Shown piece after piece: positions 7,170-15,965 of a stretch of 18,848 bases of DNA. How positions within the stretch are numbered: the first letter of the stretch is position 1; the number at the start of each line of letters is the position of its first letter. Both the position numbers and the translations under genes were made by a program. The notes under the pieces are model-generated. The model did not search any database. It was not told the origin of the DNA and saw nothing but the letters and a program-made list of their open reading frames with translations. Location: assembly GCA_034422875.1 (NCBI GenBank), contig DAOUJI010000128.1, forward strand, positions 1 through 18,848, in the 5' to 3' direction. The stretch comes from DAOUJI01 sp034422875. GTDB lineage: Bacteria; Chloroflexota; Dehalococcoidia; Lucifugimonadales; JAGWBF01.

Positions 7170-8066
7170 CTACGTCTTGGGGAAGGTGAACCCCTTGGCT
7201 TTGGTCTCGATGCGGAACAGAGAGTCGATGGTCGTAACGAAAAGCGTCGAGAGACCGTCGCCGCCGAAAGCGCAGTTGGTGGTCTGCCTCGACCCGGTCA
7301 GAATCCTGCCCAGGTGTTCACCCGACGGGGTGATAATCCACACCCCTCCAGGGCCAGTGCAGTAGAGATTTCCGTTCACGTCAACGGCCATGCCGTCGGA
7401 CACCCCAGGCAGCTCGGTCGTGAATTGGAAGAGGATTCTCTCCGTCTGGCGCTCCAGCGATCCAGTCTCGTGGAGGTCGAAAGCCCGGATGTGTTGGCGT
7501 TGGGAGTCGTCGATGTACAGAACGCTTTCATCTGGGGAGAAGGCCAGACCGTTGGGGTATATGAAGTCGTCGGCCAACAGGAAGTGGGAACCCAGGTCGG
7601 GCGAAACCCAGAAAACAGACGAGTGGTGATGTTGCCGTTCGGCGAGAGGCATTCCCCGACCGGGGTCTGTGAAGTATATGGAGTTGTCGGAGCGCACGGC
7701 TACGTCGTTGGGGCGGTTGAGAGCCAGCCCGTTGTGCTGGTTCATTACCACCGTGATGTCGCCTGCAGGTTCCAGTCGGGTCACGCGGTGCGCTGCGCTT
7801 TCGCAGGACAGCAGACGTCCGTGTATGTCCTTTGTCATCCCGTTGGTCTCGTTGGTGGAGCTGAGAACTTCAACGACACTGCCCGTACCGCCGTCAGGAG
7901 TCCACGTCAGCCTGCGGTTGCCCCTCATGTCGCTGAAGAGCAGGCAGCCCTCGTCAGGGAGCCACAACGGGCCCTCGCACACGTTGTATCCTGTGCTCAA
8001 CAACTCAAGGTCAGCGTCCCGGTCCAGGATGCTGTCCAGGCCCGGCGATGTTCGTTCAACGGCCAT
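7170..8066 (-). CDS. SMP-30/gluconolactonase/LRE family protein
   Basis: A six-bladed beta-propeller of 298 residues, predicted to be a soluble metal-dependent lactonase or related hydrolase. The metal-site residues of the SMP-30 family are in place: E31 in CEGPLW, N120 in RPNDVAV, N172 in YPNGLAFSPDE and D224 in SDGMAVD. A further in-frame ATG lies upstream at 8159, but it falls within a palindromic repeat. The ATG at 8064-8066 has AAAGGA six bases before it, so I placed the start there and treat the 31-residue extension as spurious. The nuclease gene follows after 13 bases. The natural substrate is not evident. Sugar lactones are the usual guess for the family. Confidence 0.88.
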   Translation of the reverse strand: MAVERTSPGLDSILDRDADLELLSTGYNVCEGPLWLPDEGCLLFSDMRGNRRLTWTPDGGTGSVVEVLSSTNETNGMTKDIHGRLLSCESAAHRVTRLEPAGDITVVMNQHNGLALNRPNDVAVRSDNSIYFTDPGRGMPLAERQHHHSSVFWVSPDLGSHFLLADDFIYPNGLAFSPDESVLYIDDSQRQHIRAFDLHETGSLERQTERILFQFTTELPGVSDGMAVDVNGNLYCTGPGGVWIITPSGEHLGRILTGSRQTTNCAFGGDGLSTLFVTTIDSLFRIETKAKGFTFPKT

Positions 8067-8128
8067 TTTGATTCCTTTCTGACCTCGGTCCCAGCCGCAT
8101 TCGGTTGGCGAAATCGCCCCATCCCGGC

Positions 8129-8148
8129 ATTCCTGCGGAGGCAGGAAT
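8129..8148. repeat. Palindromic repeat ATTCCTGC-GGAG-GCAGGAAT
   Basis: A perfect 8-bp stem with a GGAG loop, followed by CCAGGA. The same hairpin occurs at 15754-15773, and a diverged one at 3965-3980. This copy lies in the 176-base gap between the PH-SHOCT gene and the SMP-30 gene. Confidence 0.8.
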
Positions 8149-8242
8149 CCAGGAAGCACCGTCTGTTCGGTGCCGTCATTGGATAATCGGTCGTCCCTCT
8201 AGAATCAAACGGTGAAACGGCGATGCACCAGCCCGCCTCCGA

Positions 8243-9298
8243 CTACAGGTCGAGGAGTTGTTTTTTCTTGGTGTCGAACTCGTCTTGAGTAAGGATTCCC
8301 TTCTCTAATAGCCCAGCCAGCTTTTCAATCTCGTCAGCGACAGGCATGGGAGCCAGAGATTGTGGAGTAGATCCCTGAGGGGAAGCGGCGGTTACACGTG
8401 TGGAGTCCAAATGATTCTTCACTATGCTGGCGAACGTCTGGGCACTTTCTTTAGGCCTTACCATCTCTACCTGTACGGCCGAGCCGCCCCTGCCTACAAT
8501 TTTCAACCCTCCCAACATTACTCCGGTGCTATATGATATAGACTCTATATTTCGATATGACAATTCCACTACTTCAGATGCCATGATTCCCTTGTCAAGG
8601 AAGATGACTCTGCTAGTTGTGGCTACACCGACACCATCGTGGAGTGAACCTTCCTTGAGAATATTGAGAGGTCCTCCAGTGGCCCTCAAATCCGGACCAA
8701 ACCTCCCTCCGATTATTGCTTCAAGGTGCTCGTCATCATCCAATAGCTCATACAGCATCTTCCGTTCCCCGGAATGCATATGGGCATCTCCGAAAGTTCC
8801 CCAGCCTTTTGGAATAAGTTCAGCCCATTCGTAATCGATCCTTCGCAACTTGTTGTTCAGAGACTCCCCACTGGCATGATCTAGAACGTATTTTACAAAT
8901 GGCTCGACTGAGTTCTTATCCATGATGTTGTCTATCTTGTATGTCCTCATAGTTAAGCCGCTTATCCTAATGCTCGACGACATCATTCCTGATTTGTGGG
9001 TGATGTCTCCGATGTCCCTATATCCTACTTCGATGACTTTTTCCTTTCCCAATAGTCCTCTGTCTACAGCGAGCAGTCGTCTAGCGGTCGCAACTACTAT
9101 CCCTCCGATTACGTGGTCTCCAGGCTGAAGTTTATCAGGAACAAAGGTCCCGGCTATGACGCATTCCGGCAATTCATCATGGTCTAGAATCTCATATAGC
9201 AATTGCCGATGTTTCTGGTGAGTTTTCTCATTCCACGATGGAGGTTTGATTGCGTTCCAGCGTGCATCAATCATTTGCGTCTTCTCACGCATCTCCAT
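8243..9298 (-). CDS. Tandem bacterial-PH-domain protein with C-terminal SHOCT domain
   Basis: A 351-residue soluble protein. Two related halves are visible: residues about 30-145 (RQLLYEILDHDE...VATARRLLAVDRGLLG...VGYRDIGDIT) and about 178-300 (RKMLYELLDDDE...VATTSRVIFLDKGIMA...LSYRNIESIS). Both resemble YokE/bPH-type domains. After a Ser/Pro/Gln linker, residues 321-351 (EIEKLAGLLEKGILTQDEF..KKKQLL) form a SHOCT motif, a short oligomerisation helix pair often attached to such domains. No enzyme motif is seen. A role in stress or membrane response is a family-level guess. The ATG at 9296-9298 follows GAGGGGG at a good distance. The gene is visibly more AT-rich than its neighbours, which suggests recent acquisition. 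It is separated by 143 bases from the Nudix gene. Confidence 0.8.
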   Translation of the reverse strand: MEMREKTQMIDARWNAIKPPSWNEKTHQKHRQLLYEILDHDELPECVIAGTFVPDKLQPGDHVIGGIVVATARRLLAVDRGLLGKEKVIEVGYRDIGDITHKSGMMSSSIRISGLTMRTYKIDNIMDKNSVEPFVKYVLDHASGESLNNKLRRIDYEWAELIPKGWGTFGDAHMHSGERKMLYELLDDDEHLEAIIGGRFGPDLRATGGPLNILKEGSLHDGVGVATTSRVIFLDKGIMASEVVELSYRNIESISYSTGVMLGGLKIVGRGGSAVQVEMVRPKESAQTFASIVKNHLDSTRVTAASPQGSTPQSLAPMPVADEIEKLAGLLEKGILTQDEFDTKKKQLLDL

Positions 9299-9441
9299 AC
9301 TTCCCCCTCAGGTGATTGTGGTCGAGCAGAAGATTTTACAGGTGGCTGTTTCCAGATAGAGCAGTTTGAATCGCACACTCTAAATCAAGGGGATTTGACC
9401 TGTGCTGAAATAATAGATGGGGTTGGCTCTCGGGGCCATTC

Positions 9442-10242
9442 CTACTTGGGCATGAAGAATTCGTGGATTTCGGGGTCACCGTAGCCGTCGATGGCCCCGG
9501 GAGCTATGCCGGGGAAGCGCAGGCAGGAGTCGACGATGCTCTTGTTGAAGGGGCTGATGTCTTCCCTGTTCAGGAACTCCTGGACGGGCATCCAGAGGGC
9601 CTCATCAAGCTCATCGGCCTGCATGGTGATCTCGGAGCTTTCAGGGGCAAGACGGCACACGAAATAGATGTCGGACTTGCCGTAACGGTATCCGTGCCAG
9701 TGGCGGAAGAAGTGGAGGGACTGGAAGGTCGCTTTGATGCCCGTTTCCTCCAACACTTCCCGTTCGGCAGCTTCCACCAGGTGCTCGCCAGGGTGAAGCG
9801 CGCCGCCGGGCAGCTTGTAGGCCGGTCCCCGCCCTGCCCTCCGGTACTTTTCAGAGACCACCAGCAGCTCGTTGGACTCGTTGATCACGACACCGCCGAC
9901 TCCCACGTAGTGGGTGGCGTAGGGAGGGATGTACGCCCCTTCCACCAGTTGCAGGGTGAGCATTGCGTAGCCTTCCACCGCATGGTGGAAGGTGAAGCCC
10001 GCCTCAACCGCCGCCGGAATCACCGATGACTTGCTGAGGGGAACCTCCATCCAGACCACCTTGTAGTCTTCAGCCTTCCACGATTCGATAGAGTGGGCCA
10101 GCCGCCCACGGAAGTCTCCAGGATCATCGGGAAGGGCGTCGGGGGCAGTAACGATGCCGCCGAATGGGTTTGGACTGGCTTCAAGAAGAGCCTGTCCTGA
10201 GCCTGTCGAAGGAGCCTGTCCTGAGCCTGTCGAAGGGTCCAT
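9442..10242 (-). CDS. Nudix hydrolase with N-terminal NUDT6-like domain
   Basis: A 266-residue protein predicted to hydrolyse a nucleoside diphosphate linked to another moiety. The Nudix box is complete: G147-x5-E153-x7-R161-E162-V-x-E165-E166-x-G168-I169. Residues about 45-105 (SIESWKAEDYKVVWMEVPL...AGFTFHHAVEGYAMLTLQL) resemble the N-terminal domain of the NUDT6 and plant NUDT group, just before VGVGGVVINESNELLVV. Residues 3-18 read PSTGSGQA twice and are encoded by a 24-base tandem repeat. The start at 10242 is supported by GGGGAG eight bases upstream, so the repeat appears to be translated. It follows the SDR gene by 15 bases and is probably in one transcript with it. The substrate is unknown. 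Confidence 0.88.
   Translation of the reverse strand: MDPSTGSGQAPSTGSGQALLEASPNPFGGIVTAPDALPDDPGDFRGRLAHSIESWKAEDYKVVWMEVPLSKSSVIPAAVEAGFTFHHAVEGYAMLTLQLVEGAYIPPYATHYVGVGGVVINESNELLVVSEKYRRAGRGPAYKLPGGALHPGEHLVEAAEREVLEETGIKATFQSLHFFRHWHGYRYGKSDIYFVCRLAPESSEITMQADELDEALWMPVQEFLNREDISPFNKSIVDSCLRFPGIAPGAIDGYGDPEIHEFFMPK
10189..10236. repeat. Two tandem copies of a 24-base repeat inside the Nudix gene
   Basis: Units 10189-10212 and 10213-10236 are identical and abut exactly. Each starts AGCCTGTCCTGAGCCTGTCG and contains AGCCTGTC twice. The length, 24, is a multiple of three, so the insertion keeps the reading frame and adds eight residues per copy to the N-terminus of the Nudix protein. Confidence 0.9.
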
Positions 10243-10257
10243 TCCACCTGCTCCCCG

Positions 10258-11013
10258 TTACTCGGCGGTGGTCCCGCCGTCGATGACCAGTTCGCTGCCT
10301 GTCATGTAGGACGACTCATCGGAGGCGAGGAAGAGGACGCCCATGCCGATTTCTTCCGGCTCGGCCGGGCGTCCGATGGGCAGCCTCCTCAGCCGTTGGG
10401 CGTAGTTATCCGGGTCGTTCAGGGTGTCGGCTATCATCTCCGTCTTCACGGGGCCGGGGTGGACCGAGTTGGCCCGAATCTGGTCTTTTGCGTGCTGCAC
10501 GGCAGTGGCCTTGGTGAAGATGCGGACGGCGCCCTTGGTGGCGGTATACGCTGCTGTCTCGCCAGGGCTTCCCACCAGCCCCGCGGTGGAGGATATGTTG
10601 ACTATGGAGCCGCCTCCGGCCCGTCGCATGGCGGGGATGGCGTGCTTGGTGCCCAGGAACACGCCTTTGACGTTTATGGCCATGATGCGGTCCCACTGCT
10701 CGACGGTGATGTTGGGTATGGCGGCCCGGAAGAGGATTCCCGCGTTGTTGACCAGCACGTTCAGCTTTCCGTACTTGGACTCGGCCAGGGCAACGGCGTT
10801 CTTCCAGTCGTCCTCGACGGTCACGTCCAGGTGCACGTAGGTGATTTCTCCGCCAGCTTCGGCGATCCCGGCCTCCGTCTTCTTCCCTTCCTCGTCCAGA
10901 ATGTCGCCGATGACGACGCTTGCGCCCTCTCTGGCGAATATCCTGGCCTCAGCGGCGCCCTGTCCCCGGGCCCCACCGCTTATGATGGCAACCTTGCCGT
11001 CCAGCCGTCCCAT
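10258..11013 (-). CDS. Short-chain dehydrogenase/reductase (classical SDR)
   Basis: A 251-residue NAD(P)-dependent oxidoreductase with a Rossmann fold. The cofactor motif is S12-G13-G-A-R-G17-Q-G19. D37 at the end of the second strand favours NAD(H). N89-N90-A91-G92 is present, and the catalytic tetrad is N114, S142, Y156, K160. HPGPVKTEM and the C-terminal GSELVIDGGTTAE are typical. An in-frame ATG exists at 11031, but GAGGAGG lies five bases before the ATG at 11011-11013, which I take as the start. The LLM oxidoreductase gene is 98 bases upstream and the Nudix gene 15 bases downstream. The substrate cannot be told. A secondary alcohol or carbonyl is the family norm. Confidence 0.93.
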   Translation of the reverse strand: MGRLDGKVAIISGGARGQGAAEARIFAREGASVVIGDILDEEGKKTEAGIAEAGGEITYVHLDVTVEDDWKNAVALAESKYGKLNVLVNNAGILFRAAIPNITVEQWDRIMAINVKGVFLGTKHAIPAMRRAGGGSIVNISSTAGLVGSPGETAAYTATKGAVRIFTKATAVQHAKDQIRANSVHPGPVKTEMIADTLNDPDNYAQRLRRLPIGRPAEPEEIGMGVLFLASDESSYMTGSELVIDGGTTAE

Positions 11014-11077
11014 GCCGTCCTCCTCGCCCATACCAGGGGGTGCGGTGCGTTACGTCCGCCCGTCTTCCAACAAAGGG

Positions 11078-11098
11078 CCCCTTTTCCCATAGAAGGGG
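11078..11098. repeat. 6-bp hairpin between the LLM and SDR genes
   Basis: CCCCTT (11078-11083) pairs with AAGGGG (11093-11098) across nine bases. It lies in the 98-base gap separating the two minus-strand genes and might reduce read-through, but no T-run follows on the minus strand. This is weak evidence. Confidence 0.3.
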
Positions 11099-11111
11099 TT
11101 GCCCTGCTCCT

Positions 11112-12233
11112 CTAGAGGGGGTCCATCAACTGGTCTTTGTGAATCTCCGGAAGAACCTCTTTGGCGAAGAGCTTCATGCTTTCGATGGACTTCTCCAGCG
11201 GCATGGCCCCGAACTTGAAGACGCCGTACATCTCCTCCGGATGGGTCTTGCCCTGGATTTCCCGGATGGCCTCCAGGCACATTTCCGGAGTGCCCCATAT
11301 CTGAGTGTGGCTGTGGGTGTGCCTGGAGCCAGCCCCGCCCTCGCGAATCCTGTAAGCGGCCTCGGCATAGTGGTCGTAGCCGCCCACTTCCTTGAAGTGC
11401 TCGGGCTCGTCCAATTCGTAGTGGTGAATGGCCGACATCGCGTGGTCGTGCACCGCGTCCCAGAAAGTGTCTTTGGCGTCATCCAGATCGTTGGTGCAGT
11501 AGACGTTGCATCCGACGATGGGGCGGCGGGCCTCCTTGCCCTGTTCCCTGCGGCGGGCATTGTACACCCGTATGTCTTCGCTATACTCGTCCCATTCCTT
11601 CTGGGGAACGACGATGAGCCGCAGGTCGGCGTCGGCGGCCATGTTCACGCTCTGGCGGCTCTGGGCCGCGCAATACATGTTGTCGGTCAGGTTCTTGTTC
11701 ATGGGCTGCGGGCGGATGCTGATTTCAGGTATCTGGTAGAACTGGCCGTCGTAGGAGAAACGTTCCTCGGTCAGGGCCATCTTCACTATCTTGGCGGACT
11801 CCACGAACCGGTCCCGGGACTCGGACATGGGAATTCGCAAACCCTCGAACTCCCGGCGCGCGGCGCCGCGTCCGAACCCTATTGCGAAGGAGCGTCCCTG
11901 GAGCAGGATATCCAGCAGTGCTATCTGCTCGGCCACCCGCAGGGGTTCGTGCCAGGGCAGCACGATGACCATGGTCCCGACTCCGGCGTTCTTGGCCCTG
12001 CCGGCGAAGTAGGCCAGGAACTGGGTCACGCTGGGCACCATTGTGTAGGGCGTGAAGTGGTGTTCGATGGACCAAATCCGGTCGAATCCCAGGTCGTCGG
12101 CCAGCTCCCCCACCTGCACGTCTTCCAGAACCTTGACGTGGTCGGGAGTTGCGGGTCCGGGGCCGAATTGCCCGGAGTTGAATCGGTCCCAGTCGGGGTA
12201 GTTCTGGCAATACAACGAAGTTCCGAATCTCAT
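11112..12233 (-). CDS. LLM-class (bacterial luciferase-like) flavin-dependent oxidoreductase
   Basis: A 373-residue member of the luciferase-like TIM-barrel monooxygenase/reductase superfamily, which uses FMN or F420 with organic substrates. Family features: the N-terminal strand RFGTSLYCQNYPD, then ELADDLGFDRIWSIEHHFTPYTMVPS, the conserved WHEPLRVAEQIALLD, the GFGRGAARREFEGL loop and ESRDRFVESAKIVKMAL. The C-terminal region (GTPEMCLEAIREIQ and the FGAMPLEKSIESMKLFAKEVLPEI helix) is also normal. The ATG at 12231-12233 has AGGAGGT five bases upstream, a strong start. It is first in a minus-strand series with SDR and Nudix genes. The cofactor type and substrate cannot be decided by eye. Confidence 0.92.
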   Translation of the reverse strand: MRFGTSLYCQNYPDWDRFNSGQFGPGPATPDHVKVLEDVQVGELADDLGFDRIWSIEHHFTPYTMVPSVTQFLAYFAGRAKNAGVGTMVIVLPWHEPLRVAEQIALLDILLQGRSFAIGFGRGAARREFEGLRIPMSESRDRFVESAKIVKMALTEERFSYDGQFYQIPEISIRPQPMNKNLTDNMYCAAQSRQSVNMAADADLRLIVVPQKEWDEYSEDIRVYNARRREQGKEARRPIVGCNVYCTNDLDDAKDTFWDAVHDHAMSAIHHYELDEPEHFKEVGGYDHYAEAAYRIREGGAGSRHTHSHTQIWGTPEMCLEAIREIQGKTHPEEMYGVFKFGAMPLEKSIESMKLFAKEVLPEIHKDQLMDPL

Positions 12234-12412
12234 GGTGGACCTCCTAAAAGAGCCGCCGGAGCCGTAGATTCAGGGGCTGTTGGAGCAAGAGCATTCCCCG
12301 GCGGGGTTGAGCAATTTTAGTGTCTAGCCCCGCAGCCAGTCAAATCAGGGGTGTAAGTGGTGGCGTTGTCCCTTCCCCTTATGAGGGAAGGTTGGGATGG
12401 GGGTTTGGGCTT

Positions 12413-12443
12413 TCTCCCGTCAAGGCAGGGTTGGAGTGAGGTG
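12413..12443. repeat. Left member of the repeat pair flanking hicAB
   Basis: TCTCCCGTCAAGG (12413-12425) is the exact reverse complement of CCTTGACGGGAGA at 13223-13235. The following CAGGGTTGGAGTGAGGTG (12426-12443) is a near direct match to bases 13234-13252. It is therefore a rearranged copy of the same family. Confidence 0.6.
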
Positions 12444-12571
12444 ACCTTCAGCCTAAAGCGTACCGCGGCTAACGGGATATAATCGAAGTTATGCGTAGGC
12501 CTCCTTATTGGGAGCGGATGCCAAAGTCGATTACGGGTTCGGTATTTCCCTATTACGGCGCACAAGAATCC

Positions 12572-12600
12572 TTGCCGTAAGTACCATTTTATAGTACCAT
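12572..12600 (+). promoter_or_regulatory. Candidate hicAB promoter/operator
   Basis: TTGCCG (12572-12577) and TACCAT (12595-12600) are 17 bases apart. The -10 lies within the second of two AGTACCAT copies (12580-12587 and 12593-12600) spaced 13 bases. A start near 12607 would leave almost no leader before the hicA ATG. The direct repeats are possible HicB contact sites. This is pattern only. Confidence 0.35.
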
Positions 12601-12611
12601 AATGTCCATAT

Positions 12612-12866
12612 ATGAGAGCACGGCATCGGCGCACCCTGCAACGCATCTTTACCAAACCTGCACCGGGAGACATCAGATGGGCGGAAATAAAATCTATGTT
12701 AAGAGCGGCAGGAGTAGAAATCAGAGAAAGAGCGGGGTCACGGATAGTTCTGATTAAAGGGAATGAGCGCATGGTCGCTCATAGACCACACCCTCGTCCT
12801 GAGGCTGGGAAGATGACGGTCCGAATGATAGCCGCATTTCTAGAGAATGTTGGAGTAACGACATGA
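12612..12866 (+). CDS. hicA: HicA-family toxin (type II toxin-antitoxin mRNA interferase)
   Basis: An 84-residue protein with a double-stranded-RNA-binding-like fold typical of HicA: helix RHRRTLQRIF, then IRWAEIKSMLRAAGVEIRERAGSRIVLIKGNERMVAHRPHP, then the C-terminal helix VRMIAAFLENVGV. HicA toxins cleave mRNA using a His that usually sits in a GSHH or GSNH motif. Here that motif reads G42-S43-R44, and histidines occur instead at H57 and H60 (HRPHP), a pattern I recall from a HicA subfamily. No clear ribosome-binding site precedes the ATG. The TGA overlaps the hicB ATG by 4 bases. Base composition is lower in GC than its neighbours. Confidence 0.85.
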   Translation: MRARHRRTLQRIFTKPAPGDIRWAEIKSMLRAAGVEIRERAGSRIVLIKGNERMVAHRPHPRPEAGKMTVRMIAAFLENVGVTT

Positions 12867-13207
12867 TGGAATACAAGGGATACATTGCCACCGTTGAATA
12901 CGACGATTCTGTGGAATTGCTGCATGGGGAAGTGATCAACGCCGCTCCATACCCGATAGTTTCATTTGAAGCCACAGACGTGGAGAGTCTTAAACGAGAG
13001 TTCCAGATATCTATAGAGGAGTATCTGGCTTCATGCGAAGAAGATGGCATTGATCCCCGGAGGCCATTCTCGGGCAATCTGAACTTGCGTCTAGGGCCGG
13101 ACCTTCATCAACGAGTGGCAGTTTCCGCCGCCCGGGACCGCAAGAGCATCAACGCATGGATAAAAGGCGCACTGGAAAGAGAAATCGGCGCTTCGGAAGA
13201 GTCATAG
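12863..13207 (+). CDS. hicB: HicB-family antitoxin
   Basis: A 114-residue antitoxin predicted to bind HicA and repress the operon. Residues 1-70 are the HicB partial RNase-H-like fold (YKGYIATVEYDD, HGEVINA, ATDVESLKREFQISIEEYLASCEEDG). Residues 71-110 (NLNLRLGPDLHQRVAVSAARDRKSINAWIKGALE) form a ribbon-helix-helix DNA-binding domain, so autoregulation is likely. The start ATG at 12863 lies in ATGATG overlapping the hicA stop. The second ATG (12866) is an alternative. The stop at 13207 is 61 bases from the encoded CCA end of tRNA-Gly. Confidence 0.9.
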   Translation: MMEYKGYIATVEYDDSVELLHGEVINAAPYPIVSFEATDVESLKREFQISIEEYLASCEEDGIDPRRPFSGNLNLRLGPDLHQRVAVSAARDRKSINAWIKGALEREIGASEES

Positions 13208-13213
13208 CCTCGA

Positions 13214-13252
13214 CTCCCTCGCCCTTGACGGGAGAGGGTTGGGGTGAGGGTG
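13214..13252. repeat. Right member of the repeat pair flanking hicAB
   Basis: The stem CCCTC-G-CCC (13216-13224) pairs with GGG-A-GAGGG (13230-13238) around TTGAC, followed by TTGGGGTGAGGGTG. It shares a 13-base perfect inverted match with 12413-12425 on the other side of hicAB. Confidence 0.65.
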
Positions 13253-13268
13253 TCCGACAGAAAGCAGT

Positions 13269-13342
13269 TGGAGCGGGTGATGGGAATCGAACCCACGTGG
13301 CCAGCTTGGAAGGCTGGAGCTCTACCACTGAGCTACACCCGC
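13269..13342 (-). tRNA. tRNA-Gly (TCC anticodon)
   Basis: On the minus strand the acceptor stem GCGGGTG (13342-13336) pairs with CACCCGC (13279-13273). The D arm AGCTCAGTGGTAGAGCT is present. The anticodon arm is CCAGC-CTTCCAA-GCTGG with anticodon TCC, and the T loop is TTCGATT. The discriminator T at 13272 is followed by an encoded CCA (13271-13269). The 74-base structure is complete. Confidence 0.97.
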
Positions 13343-13425
13343 TTGACCGGTTGGGGGTTACGGGGAAGTGGAGCGTACCCCACTCCCACATTTTAGCCCA
13401 GGCAGGGAGCAGACGCTAGGCGCCT

Positions 13426-15492
<2,067 letters not shown>

Positions 15493-15539
15493 AAGTCTAG
15501 CTCCAAACTCTCCATTGGCCCGATTCGTGAGCGCCAACA

Positions 15540-15568
15540 ACCCTAACATGGCGCCTAGTGGGTGTCAA
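15540..15568 (-). promoter_or_regulatory. Candidate promoter of the pyrophosphatase gene
   Basis: On the minus strand a perfect TTGACA (15568-15563) is followed after 17 bases by TAGGGT (15545-15540). The start site would be near 15533, upstream of the chosen ATG (15492). The -10 is weak. Confidence 0.4.
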
Positions 15569-15965
15569 GGAAGTTTGTGTTAAAGGAATGGGAATTCCGG
15601 CGTCGCCAGCCGTGTGGGGTATAATGCTCCGGGTGCTTGTTTGCCAGGAGACTCTGCATATCCGATTGGTTATTGCCGTGAATATGGACAGTGGCCACCT
15701 CTTATGCCATCGTGAATGCTGGTTGGGATGACAAGTGTGGAACCCGTTTCGTCATTCCTGCGGAGGCAGGAATCCAGGAGGATCTCTTCCTCCTTGCAAG
15801 GTTTCCTGGACTCTAGCCCCGTATCGGGGTACGGGCAGGCTCTTCGCTGGAGTGACGGTTGGAAAGGGTTCCCCATTTTTCATAGCCCATATGTGGCCTT
15901 ACGGAGGCCATAGTGATTCCCAACGGAGCTCAGCGTAGCTAAGAATCTTGTGCGATGAGGACTAG
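15569..15965. other. Intergenic region between divergent pyrophosphatase and LLM genes
   Basis: No gene is supported in this stretch of about 400 bases. It holds a TATAAT at 15620-15625 (plus) with only a poor TTCCGG 19 bases upstream, and the long imperfect palindrome at 15751-15856. GATGAGGA just before 15966 is the ribosome-binding site of the LLM gene. Confidence 0.6.
15751..15856. repeat. 106-base imperfect palindrome containing the ATTCCTGC hairpin
   Basis: The outer ends GTCATTCC (15751-15758) and GGAGTGAC (15849-15856) pair with one G-T wobble. An inner pair, AATCCAGG (15771-15778) and CCTGGACT (15805-15812), also matches with one wobble. The left part is the same ATTCCTGC-GGAG-GCAGGAAT hairpin as at 8129. 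The right part has its own small hairpin, CCCCG-TAT-CGGGG (15817-15829). It looks like a non-coding mobile or REP-type repeat. Confidence 0.7.

Larger units (their letters stand above)
12234..12611. other. Intergenic region between divergent LLM and hicA genes
   Basis: This 378-base stretch has no credible gene. It contains the hairpin CCTTCCC (12371-12377) with GGGAAGG (12385-12391), a copy of the TTGACGGGAGA-type repeat in inverted orientation (12413-12443), an isolated TATAAT at 12478-12483 without a clear -35, and the probable hicA promoter at its right end. Confidence 0.6.

Noticed and set aside
8067..8159. 31-residue N-terminal extension of the SMP-30 protein
   Set aside because: It is encoded partly by the palindromic repeat at 8129 and is out of character with the family. 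The ATG at 8066 has a good ribosome-binding site.
7155..8186. A 343-codon plus-strand frame opposite the SMP-30 gene
   Set aside because: The opposite strand encodes a full SMP-30 protein with all metal residues. This frame has no motif.
11040..12320. A 426-codon open frame on the plus strand opposite the LLM gene
   Set aside because: It lies antisense to a clear luciferase-like protein, has no recognisable domain and no supported start. Long antisense frames are expected in GC-rich coding DNA.
12508..12540. Possible attachment-site copy of the tRNA-Gly 3' end left of hicAB
   Set aside because: TTGGGAGCGGATG resembles TTGGAGCGGGTG of the tRNA, but the match breaks down after about a dozen bases. 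There is no integrase in the window, so I regard it as chance.
12317..12772. A 151-codon minus-strand frame overlapping hicA
   Set aside because: It overlaps the start of hicA and the repeat region, contains no domain and has no ribosome-binding site.
15496..15549. Upstream ATG (15549) as the pyrophosphatase start
   Set aside because: It would place the start inside a TTGACA/TAGGGT candidate promoter, lacks a good ribosome-binding site, and adds a non-hydrophobic leader before the first membrane helix.
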